Positions 52,409 through 59,819 of a DNA stretch of 64,000 nt are shown here, piece after piece (positions within the stretch are counted from its first letter, which is position 1; every line of letters starts with the position of its first letter). This DNA is from Spirosoma oryzae (GTDB taxonomy: Bacteria > Bacteroidota > Bacteroidia > Cytophagales > Spirosomataceae), in NCBI RefSeq assembly GCF_003002825.1, contig NZ_PVTE01000030.1, forward strand, positions 1 to 64,000, written 5' to 3'. The position numbers and the translations under genes are program-made. The notes under the pieces are model-generated. The model saw only the letters and a program-made list of their open reading frames with translations. It was not told the DNA's origin and did no database searches.

Positions 52409-52506
52409 TGAGCCGGCAGCAGTAATCGCGCTGTCATGACAAACGTAAAGGACTTGCTCCGACGGCGCGAAGACAGCCATTTGACGAACCGAGCGTACCA
52501 GACTCA

Positions 52507-53289
52507 ATGAACGAGACCAATACCGCACAAACCCAAAATCGAGAGACGAAAGTTAACCGGTTGCTAGTATCTCAATCGCGACCTGCAGACGAAAAGTCTC
52601 CTTACTTTGATCTAGCCTCTAAATACAATATTCAGGTCGAATTCCGCCCGTTTATTCAGATACAGGGCATCTCGTATAAGGACTTTCGCAAGCAAAAAGT
52701 TAATATTCTGGATCATACGGCCGTTATTTTCACCAGCCGTAATGCCATCGATCACTTTTTCCGCCTGTGCCAGGAAGGGCGGGTTGAAGTGCCAGCCGAC
52801 ATGAAGTATTTCTGCATCTCGGAGCAGACAGCCAACTACCTACAGAAGTACATCGTCATCCGGAAACGGAAAATATTCACCGGTACCAAAACGGCCGCTG
52901 AGTTGTTCGATCTGATCAAAAAGCACAAGAACGAGAAGTTTCTGTTCCCGTGCTCCAATATCCGGCGAAACGATATTCCCGAATTCATGGATACCAGCGG
53001 GCTGCATTTCACCGAAGCAGTTATCTACGAAACCGTCGCTACCGATCTGTCGGATATCGATATTCATCAGTTCGACATCATCGCGTTTTTCAGCCCATCC
53101 GGTATTGCGTCGCTGTTGGCCAACTTCCCTAACTTCGAACAAAACGGTACACGTCTGGCCGCCTTCGGCCCCACGACGGCGAAAGCCATCGTCGACGCCG
53201 GTCTGCACCTCGATATAGAAGCACCACTACCCAATGCGCCGTCGATGACCGGCGCGCTGGAGCTGTACATCAAGAAAGTAAACGGCTGA
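52507..53289 (+). CDS. hemD: Uroporphyrinogen-III synthase
   Basis: 260 residues. LLVSQSRPADEKSPYFDLAS, HTAVIFTSRNAIDHFF, FCISEQTANYLQKY and IAFFSPSGIASLLANF with RLAAFGPTTAKAIVDAGL follow the HemD two-domain pattern. It closes and flips ring D of hydroxymethylbilane for heme and siroheme. Co-directional with the DUF4271 gene. Confidence 0.9.
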   Translation: MNETNTAQTQNRETKVNRLLVSQSRPADEKSPYFDLASKYNIQVEFRPFIQIQGISYKDFRKQKVNILDHTAVIFTSRNAIDHFFRLCQEGRVEVPADMKYFCISEQTANYLQKYIVIRKRKIFTGTKTAAELFDLIKKHKNEKFLFPCSNIRRNDIPEFMDTSGLHFTEAVIYETVATDLSDIDIHQFDIIAFFSPSGIASLLANFPNFEQNGTRLAAFGPTTAKAIVDAGLHLDIEAPLPNAPSMTGALELYIKKVNG

Positions 53290-53312
53290 TAACCGCTTAC
53301 ACTATGTTTAGC

Positions 53313-53372
53313 CGGCAGACGGATAGGATATGGGTTCAGTAACTCATTTTCTGTCCGTCTGCCGTTGTTTTT
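53313..53372 (+). terminator. Terminator after hemD
   Basis: cggcagacggatag / ctgtccgtctgccg form a near-perfect 14-bp stem with a 24-nt loop, followed by ttgttttt. It separates hemD from the T9SS genes. Confidence 0.85.
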
Positions 53373-53519
53373 GGCTCAATAAAGTGGTGTCCCGGGCGTT
53401 TATTTGTATACTGCAACGGTCTTTAGCGCGCAACAACCGAAGTCGTAACTGAGTATTCTGATTACTAAGGGTTTCGGTCGAGTGCCGGCCCCGCCTGACC
53501 TGATTTGCCTGAACAGTCT

Positions 53520-54479
53520 ATGATTCGCACAGTTTACCGCCTTACTTTTCTGTTACTACTCGCCGGGGCCGGCCCGACGCTGGCGCAGCAGGAACCGCAG
53601 TTGAGTATGTACATGTACAATCCGCTATACTACAACCCGGCCGCAGCTGGGTCGGAAGGCGTATCACGGATTCAACTGACACAGCGTACGCAGTACCTCG
53701 GTTATCAATCAATCGGGAGTAATGATGAGGCCGTTCAAAATTCACAGGTGCTGTCATTCAACATGCCCCTGGCCGGAATCAAGAGCGGAATCGGTATTTA
53801 TGTATTGAATGACAAAGCTGGTCCGAACATCAACCAGTCGGTACAGGCGTCGTATGCGTACCGTTTGCCCTTGAAAAGTGGAACACTGGCACTGGGTATC
53901 CAGGCCGGGTTGTTTAATAAAGGATTTGACTTCGGCCTGTTTCGACCGGAAGTACCCGATCCACTTGTGCCGTCCGGCCGTGTAACGCAGGCGCGTCCTG
54001 ACTTTGCTGCCGGTGTGTATTATAACACGACCGATTACTGGGTAGGGGTAAGTATGAACCACCTCAATCGGGCAGAGTATACCCTTGGTACGGCTACGTC
54101 TACGCTGCCTTTAAACCCGAATGCTTACCTGACGGCGGGTTACCGGCTGGGCGTTGGCTACGATATCGATATTCAGCCATCTATTCTGATTCAGTACAGT
54201 ACCCTGGGCGGTATCCGTGACTCACAGGCTACGCTGAACGTCGTCGGTACATACGCGAATCGGTTCTGGGCGGGGGTAGGGTACCGGCTCCAGGAGTCCG
54301 CTCTGTTTACTGGGGGGATCAACTTCGGTCGGGCTCGATTTGGCTATTCACTGGATTTGGTACTGGTAAGTACGCAAGCCCGGAGTCTGACATCGCATGA
54401 ACTCATTCTGGGGTATGCACTGCCAGCGCCGGACGCTCGTAAAAAGCCGATCGTACGAACGCCCCGTTTCCGGTATTAA
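53520..54479 (+). CDS. Type IX secretion outer membrane protein PorP/SprF
   Basis: 319 residues with signal peptide MIRTVYRLTFLLLLAGAGPTLA. The mature part begins QEPQLSMYMYNPLYYNPAAAG, the PorP/SprF hallmark, and continues as a beta-barrel (SYAYRLPLKSGTLALGIQAG, YWVGVSMNHLNRAEYTLG). In F. johnsoniae SprF assists export of the SprB adhesin. ATG at 53520 used. It precedes gldK, so is probably part of the T9SS locus. Confidence 0.93.
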   Translation: MIRTVYRLTFLLLLAGAGPTLAQQEPQLSMYMYNPLYYNPAAAGSEGVSRIQLTQRTQYLGYQSIGSNDEAVQNSQVLSFNMPLAGIKSGIGIYVLNDKAGPNINQSVQASYAYRLPLKSGTLALGIQAGLFNKGFDFGLFRPEVPDPLVPSGRVTQARPDFAAGVYYNTTDYWVGVSMNHLNRAEYTLGTATSTLPLNPNAYLTAGYRLGVGYDIDIQPSILIQYSTLGGIRDSQATLNVVGTYANRFWAGVGYRLQESALFTGGINFGRARFGYSLDLVLVSTQARSLTSHELILGYALPAPDARKKPIVRTPRFRY

Positions 54480-54569
54480 TCCATTATATAACAGGATTGT
54501 ACAGGCGTAGTAGCGGAGTATCCCAACAGTTTGGCAATATTGTTGTTAGGCAGAATGCCGTTAGCGACG

Positions 54570-54577
54570 TATTTTTG
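54570..54577 (+). promoter_or_regulatory. Possible -7 element upstream of gldK
   Basis: TATTTTTG fits TANNTTTG, 157 bp before the gldK start, in a 254-bp gap without an ORF. A matching TTTG at -33 is not clear, so this is tentative. Confidence 0.3.
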
Positions 54578-54733
54578 AGGATGACCGGGCTGTCAGTGTC
54601 GTAGTGGCGTCACTTACAATTTACTTAAGCCACATTAAAGAAATAATGGGCATTCGTACGGCAGCATACAATAACCAAACGGATTTTCGTTTTTAGACTG
54701 GTCTCGCACAGCAAGGTAAAAGATAACCGATAA

Positions 54734-55873
54734 ATGAACAAGTACAGCAGCTTTACAGTCAACGCAACCCGGGGGGTGATGGTAGTGGCCGTGATTCTGG
54801 TTATGCAGAGTTGTGGCTTCGTCAAATCAAAGTTTGGCGGCAAGGGTGGCAAAGGGGGCGAAGTAGGCGTCACCAATGGTGAGATAACAGCTACTGCACG
54901 TAAAGGCTATCGCCAGAATACGCCCTACGGCATGGTACTGGTCCCATCGGGATCGTTCATTATGGGGCAGGCCGACGAAGATGTGGCTGCGACCCAGATC
55001 AACATGAACCGTCAGGTAACGATCAGTTCGTTCTATATGGACGACGCAGAAATATCGAATCATAAGTACCGGCAATATGTGAATGCATTGTTGGCTGACT
55101 CCGTGTCGACGTTAGGCGAGGAGGAAATCATGGCCAAGTATTATCCGGATACAACGGTATGGAAAAACGACTTTACGTACCACAACGGCGATCCGATGCT
55201 GGAATACTACTTCTCGCACCCTGCCTTTGACACGTACCCGGTAGTGGGTGTGAGCTGGAAAGCAGCGCAGCACTTCAGTCAGTGGCGCACCAACCTGCTG
55301 AACGATCATCAGGCGAAAGAAGGCCAATTCAGTTCGCCCCGTTTCCGGCTTCCCTCGGAAGCAGAGTGGGAGTGGGCCGCCCGTGGCGGTAAAAACGGTG
55401 CTAAATACCCTTGGGGTAACCCATACGTAGCCAACGGTAAAGGTTGCTACCTGGCCAATTTCAAACCACAGCGCGGTAACTTCGACGCCGATGGTTATCC
55501 GTACACGGCACCGGCAAACGCCTACAACCCAAACGATTACAACCTGTACAACATGGCTGGTAACGTCGCCGAATGGTGCCGTGACGCCTACGCTGATAAC
55601 TCGAATGCAGTGGTGTGGGATATGAACCCCGACAACCAAAACGCCGACGAGCCACGCAAAGTAGTCCGGGGTGGTTCCTGGAAAGATATTGCGTATTATC
55701 TGGAAACGGGTACGCGTTCCTACGAGTACGAAGATCAGAAGCGCTCGTATATCGGATTCCGTTGCGTAATGGATAACCTTGAAGGCCGTACGGCATCGGC
55801 ACGTGGTGGCCGGGCAAGTGGCAGCCGGTCGAGCAAGAGTAGCAAAAAGGCGTCTAAGCAGACGAAAGCATAA
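54734..55873 (+). CDS. gldK: Gliding motility lipoprotein GldK
   Basis: 379 residues with lipoprotein signal (VVAVILVMQSC). The formylglycine-generating-like domain has NTPYGMVLVPSGSFIMGQ, RLPSEAEWEWAARGG, MAGNVAEWCRDAYADN and VVRGGSWKDIAYYLETG. GldK/PorK forms the periplasmic ring of the T9SS with GldN. Followed by gldL, gldM and gldN. A Ser/Lys/Arg-rich tail (SGSRSSKSSKKASKQTKA) ends it. Confidence 0.95.
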   Translation: MNKYSSFTVNATRGVMVVAVILVMQSCGFVKSKFGGKGGKGGEVGVTNGEITATARKGYRQNTPYGMVLVPSGSFIMGQADEDVAATQINMNRQVTISSFYMDDAEISNHKYRQYVNALLADSVSTLGEEEIMAKYYPDTTVWKNDFTYHNGDPMLEYYFSHPAFDTYPVVGVSWKAAQHFSQWRTNLLNDHQAKEGQFSSPRFRLPSEAEWEWAARGGKNGAKYPWGNPYVANGKGCYLANFKPQRGNFDADGYPYTAPANAYNPNDYNLYNMAGNVAEWCRDAYADNSNAVVWDMNPDNQNADEPRKVVRGGSWKDIAYYLETGTRSYEYEDQKRSYIGFRCVMDNLEGRTASARGGRASGSRSSKSSKKASKQTKA

Positions 55874-55890
55874 GCAGAAAAAGCACATAG

Positions 55891-55932
55891 CGCTGAACGG
55901 CAGATAGCACACGAACCATCTGTCGTTCAGCG
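55891..55932. terminator. Hairpin between gldK and gldL
   Basis: cgctgaacggcagat / atctgtcgttcagcg pair over 15 bp with one G-T, loop 12 nt. With only a weak T-run it may reduce rather than stop transcription, setting gldK above gldLMN, or stabilise the mRNA. Confidence 0.6.
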
Positions 55933-55976
55933 TTTGAGTATCAGACAAAAGATAAACAACTCAATAAACCGTTACC

Positions 55977-56801
55977 ATGGCATCTGCAAAGTCCACCAAT
56001 TTCTTCTGGGATCGTTTAGTACCAACTATTTATAGCGCCGGTGCCGCCGTTGTGGTACTTGGAGCAATGGCCAAAATTCAGCACATCTCGTCGTTAGGCT
56101 GGCTGCTGACAGCCGGTCTGATTACAGAGGCTGTGATCTTTGGTTTGTACGCCTTGCAAAGCTTTCTGTTTCCCGTCGCTTCGGACGCATCGGGTTATGC
56201 CTGGGAGCGTGTTTACCCCGAATTGGCCGACGACTACAAAGGTGAAGCCCGCAAGCCCGCCCCACAAACCAACGGTCTGACTGGCAACATGGATCAGATG
56301 CTGGCCCAGGCCAAAGTTACGCCCGACGTATTCGAGCGCTTAGGAACGGGTTTCCGCAGCCTGAACGATACGGTATCGAAACTGTCTGACTTGACGGACG
56401 CGACAGTGGCTACCAATGATTACGCCCGTAATGTGAAATCGGCATCTAGCTCGATCAGCGAGATGAACAAGTCGTACGGGACAGCAATCACGGCGATGAA
56501 CTCGATGGCCGACGCCACGACCGACGCTAAAGATTACCGCGACCAGTTCCAGCGTGTTACGAAAAATATGGGTGCCCTGAACGCGGTATACGAACTGGAG
56601 TTGCAGGATACAAATAAGCACCTGAAAGCGATGAACGCCTTCTACGGTAGCATGACGAGTGCTATGGAGAACATGGCCGATGCAAGCCGGGATGCGCAGC
56701 AATTCAAAGGTGAAATGGCGAAACTGACGGGTAACCTGGCATCGCTGAACAATGTCTACGGCAGCATGCTGACGGCTATGCGCGGTAGCCAAGCCATGTA
56801 A
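55977..56801 (+). CDS. gldL: Gliding motility / T9SS protein GldL
   Basis: 274 residues. Two membrane helices near the N-terminus (RLVPTIYSAGAAVVVLGAMA, GWLLTAGLITEAVIFGLYAL) followed by long helical segments with repeated LxxMNxxY-type units (NKSYGTAITAMNSMAD, LKAMNAFYGSMTSAMENMAD). With GldM it forms the proton-driven motor of the T9SS in the inner membrane. Confidence 0.95.
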   Translation: MASAKSTNFFWDRLVPTIYSAGAAVVVLGAMAKIQHISSLGWLLTAGLITEAVIFGLYALQSFLFPVASDASGYAWERVYPELADDYKGEARKPAPQTNGLTGNMDQMLAQAKVTPDVFERLGTGFRSLNDTVSKLSDLTDATVATNDYARNVKSASSSISEMNKSYGTAITAMNSMADATTDAKDYRDQFQRVTKNMGALNAVYELELQDTNKHLKAMNAFYGSMTSAMENMADASRDAQQFKGEMAKLTGNLASLNNVYGSMLTAMRGSQAM

Positions 56802-56806
56802 ATGAG

Positions 56807-56932
56807 TTGGAAAGTTAGGGAGTCGTAGGGTTGTAAAGTTGCTGGCGCGTTACGTGCGCTGCCGGATGGCAACTTTACAACGCTGCGTCTCTATAACTCG
56901 GCAACTGCACAATTCCACAACTCCAAAATAGT
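56807..56932. repeat. Inverted repeat built of GTTGTAAAGTTG words
   Basis: Inner arms gttgtaaagttgc (56829) and gcaactttacaac are perfect inverted copies; outer arms agttggaaagttagggagt and ttccacaactcc continue the pairing less exactly. Fills almost the whole gldL-gldM gap and ends about 18 bp before the gldM start. Confidence 0.75.
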
Positions 56933-56950
56933 ATAACCTAGCTACAATTC

Positions 56951-58540
56951 ATGGCAGGCACAAAAGAGACACCCCGTCAGAAGATGATCGGGATGATGTA
57001 TCTGGTACTGACCGCGCTGTTGGCCCTTCAGGTCACCTCGGCCATTCTGGATAAGTTCGTCTTGTTAAATAACAGCCTGGAGCAGTCAACCGCTGCGGCC
57101 AGCAAAGTCAACCAGTCAACTGTTGATAACATCCGCGCTACTGTTGAGAAATCCGGTAACCGCGCTACCGATCTCGCCATTGTTAAACAGGCTGAGGAAG
57201 TTCGTAAGCAAACAGCCGATGTAATCGCGCAGATGGATGCGCTGAAAGAACGGATCGTTAACGAAGCGGGCGGTGGTACCGACGAAGCCGGTAATATCCG
57301 GAACCTGAGCGAAGAAGAGAAAGTCGCGCAGATGATGGTTGGTCCCAACCACAACGGAGAGGCATACAAACTGAAAAAGCAACTCGACGATTACACGGCC
57401 GGTCTGTCGAAGTATTCGAATGCGAAATACCCATCGCTGGCGCTCGACGGCAAGGATGATCCCATCTCCAGCCGTTCGCCTGAACAACGGACGAAAGACT
57501 TCGGTGAACTGAACTTCGCCCAGACCCCGGTACCAGCTGCTCTGGCGGTATTGAGTCAGCGGCAGACGGACGTTCGCCGGATTGAAGGCGAAGTACTCGA
57601 CGTACTGGCCAGCAAAGTCGGTGCGCAGGATGTTAAGTTCGACAAGATTCTGGCCATGCTGAGCATGGATTCGAAAGTCGTAGTTGCCGGTACGAAGTTC
57701 AAAGGACAGATGTTTCTGGCTGCTTCGTCGTCGGGTATTCAGCCACGCATGAGCCTGAACGGCGCTCCCGTTCGGATGCAGGACGGACAGGGAATTATCG
57801 AGTTTACAGCACAAGGCGGTTCGTATGACAAGAACGGTCTGGCCCGCCGGACACTGACGGGTGCGATCTCGTACCAGACGGCCAATGGCCTGAAAACGGT
57901 ACCACTCTCGGCCGAATATTTCGTGGCGAAACCTTCGTATCAGGTAGAAACCGGAACGATGCCTCCGCTGTACCTCGGTTGTGCAAACAAGCTGAGCATT
58001 CAAAGCCCGCAACTCGGTGCCCTCTGGAACCCAAGTTTCTCAGCTGATGGCGCGCAGGTTATCCAATCGGGTGAAAAAGGTAAGATTACTGTCGTACCAA
58101 GTTCAGCACAGGTAGCGCTTAATATCAGCAACTCGGGTAGCCTGCTGGGTACGGAGCGCTTCCGGGTAAACCGGGTTCCAAAACCAACGCTTGAGTTCTA
58201 CGTTGGCGGTACGAAAGTCGGTGATCCCCGTGGTGTACCCGCCGGTCAGGCGCGTAGTGTACGGGTGAACGCCGTTGCTGATGAAAGCTTCCGCAACTAC
58301 TCGCCAGATGACGCCAATTTCCGGGTGACGGGTATCACCGTTATTCTGGCCCGTGGTACACGCAAAATCGGTCAGGTGAACCTGGGTCCAGGTGGTGGTT
58401 CGTTAGGGGCGCTTGCGGCTGATATTCAGCCTGGTGATCGTCTGGCAATCACTGTTGACGGTGTACAGCGTCGGAACTTTAAAGGCGACATCAGCGAAGT
58501 TTCGATTGGCAATCCGCTGCAAAACGTATCCCTGTACTAA
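56951..58540 (+). CDS. gldM: Gliding motility / T9SS motor protein GldM
   Basis: 529 residues. GTKETPRQKMIGMMYLVLTA and LLALQVTSAILDKF form the conserved N-terminal membrane helix; a long periplasmic part with four beta domains follows (VVVAGTKFKGQMFLAASSSG, PPLYLGCANKLSIQ near the middle, GDRLAITVDGVQRRNFKGDI at the end). It spans the periplasm to the GldK/N ring. Confidence 0.96.
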   Translation: MAGTKETPRQKMIGMMYLVLTALLALQVTSAILDKFVLLNNSLEQSTAAASKVNQSTVDNIRATVEKSGNRATDLAIVKQAEEVRKQTADVIAQMDALKERIVNEAGGGTDEAGNIRNLSEEEKVAQMMVGPNHNGEAYKLKKQLDDYTAGLSKYSNAKYPSLALDGKDDPISSRSPEQRTKDFGELNFAQTPVPAALAVLSQRQTDVRRIEGEVLDVLASKVGAQDVKFDKILAMLSMDSKVVVAGTKFKGQMFLAASSSGIQPRMSLNGAPVRMQDGQGIIEFTAQGGSYDKNGLARRTLTGAISYQTANGLKTVPLSAEYFVAKPSYQVETGTMPPLYLGCANKLSIQSPQLGALWNPSFSADGAQVIQSGEKGKITVVPSSAQVALNISNSGSLLGTERFRVNRVPKPTLEFYVGGTKVGDPRGVPAGQARSVRVNAVADESFRNYSPDDANFRVTGITVILARGTRKIGQVNLGPGGGSLGALAADIQPGDRLAITVDGVQRRNFKGDISEVSIGNPLQNVSLY

Positions 58541-58606
58541 TTGACACTAAAGCGCGCGTGTTTGGCGTTATAACCGCGAGCAACAGACGCAACACAAAAG
58601 GTCAAC

Positions 58607-59659
58607 ATGAAACAATTGAAAACGATGGCTGTGACCGCTGCAATGCTGGCGGTCGCCGGTGGCGTGGCGATGGCACAGGAGAAGTCGAGCACCGGGACAA
58701 ACCCGCTATCGGTTCGGCCTGTCAACGATAATGACATCATGATGAAGAAAACTCTTTGGCGTCGGATCGACCTCAAAGAGAAGCAGAATCAGTCGATGTT
58801 CTCGAAGAATAACGAAATATCAAAGTACCTGATCGAAGCGGTAAAAGCTGGTTTGATCGATGCGTATGAGAATGATTCGGTAGCGACCAAGCTGACGATG
58901 GATAAATTCCAGAAGCGGATGATCATGCCGAACTCACAACCTCAATTGTCGGCGGAAGAGATCGCGGCTGGCTTCGGTAACGAAACCACCAACGGTAATT
59001 CAGACGGCTGGGGCGATACAAAAAAGAAAGACAACAAGACGACCGCAAAACCAGCTGATGATGGCTGGGGAACGCCTAAATCGTCGGCTGCCGCCAAAGC
59101 CCAACCGGCTGATGATGGCTGGGGAGCACCAGTAAAGAAAAAATCGTCGGTTGCAAAAGGCAAAAAAGGCAAAGGCAAGGCAGCGCCCGTTGTTGAAGCG
59201 CCAAAGCCTGATACCGTCGCTAAAGCTGCTCCAGTCTTTATGGGCGACGAGTATTTCGCCAAGGAATTCAATGTCATGGAGATCAAGGAAGACTGGATCT
59301 TCGACCGGAAGCGTTCGCGTCTGTACTACGACATTCAAACGGTAACAATCTTCCTGCCGTCTGACAAAAATGCAGCTGGTGTAGAAACGCCATTGGCAAC
59401 GTTCAAATACAAAGATCTGGACAAGCTGTTCCGTTCGGACCCGAAGAAGTTTATCTGGTATAACCCACAGAACCAGGCTCAGCACAAAAATCTGGCTGAT
59501 GCGTTCGACCTTCGCCTGTTCTACGGTCGGATCACGAAAGTTGCCAACCCTGGCGATGCTGATCTGGTCGGTATGTACGGCGACAAGGAAGGGCTGATGA
59601 AGTCGTACCAAACAGAGTACGAACTGATGGAAACCGAACACGGTCTTTGGGAGTACTAA
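58607..59659 (+). CDS. gldN: Gliding motility / T9SS protein GldN
   Basis: 350 residues, signal peptide ending AGGVAMAQ. The conserved parts are VRPVNDNDIMMKKTLWRRID and EDWIFDRKRSRLYYDIQT with RLFYGRITKVANPGDADLVG. Between them, residues 125-208 are a low-complexity Lys/Ala/Pro insert with repeated ADDGWG units, longer than in most GldN proteins. Forms the periplasmic ring with GldK. Confidence 0.95.
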   Translation: MKQLKTMAVTAAMLAVAGGVAMAQEKSSTGTNPLSVRPVNDNDIMMKKTLWRRIDLKEKQNQSMFSKNNEISKYLIEAVKAGLIDAYENDSVATKLTMDKFQKRMIMPNSQPQLSAEEIAAGFGNETTNGNSDGWGDTKKKDNKTTAKPADDGWGTPKSSAAAKAQPADDGWGAPVKKKSSVAKGKKGKGKAAPVVEAPKPDTVAKAAPVFMGDEYFAKEFNVMEIKEDWIFDRKRSRLYYDIQTVTIFLPSDKNAAGVETPLATFKYKDLDKLFRSDPKKFIWYNPQNQAQHKNLADAFDLRLFYGRITKVANPGDADLVGMYGDKEGLMKSYQTEYELMETEHGLWEY

Positions 59660-59676
59660 GAAGTTACATGCATGGA

Positions 59677-59704
59677 GAAAGGCGAGTCGAGAGACCCGCC
59701 TTTC
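59677..59704 (+). terminator. Terminator of the gld operon
   Basis: gaaaggcg-a-gtc / gac-c-cgcctttc with a 4-nt loop, then ttgttt; lies 17 bp after the gldN stop. Confidence 0.85.
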
Positions 59705-59715
59705 TTTGTTTATAT

Positions 59716-59818
59716 GTAGCCTGGACGTCCACGTCCGGGTGGACATGATAGCGGCCAACAAAGCTGTCGCCCAACATAGTTGCCCTGATGGGCATCCAGA
59801 CGTCCACGTCTGGGCTAC
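59716..59818. repeat. GTAGCCTGGACGTCCACGT inverted repeat
   Basis: Left arm 59716-59746 (gtagcctggacgtccacgtc) and right arm 59788-59818 (cagacgtccacgtctgggct) are inverted with a few mismatches, around a 41-bp core. Placed between the convergent gldN and amylase stops, 1 bp from the latter. Confidence 0.8.
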
Positions 59819-59819
59819 A

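Noticed and set aside
55112-55948. Minus-strand ORF of 278 codons across gldK
   Set aside because: Shadow of gldK; composition is that of a reverse-complement frame.
57116-58012. Minus-strand ORF of 298 codons inside gldM
   Set aside because: Shadow of gldM, which has full family motifs.
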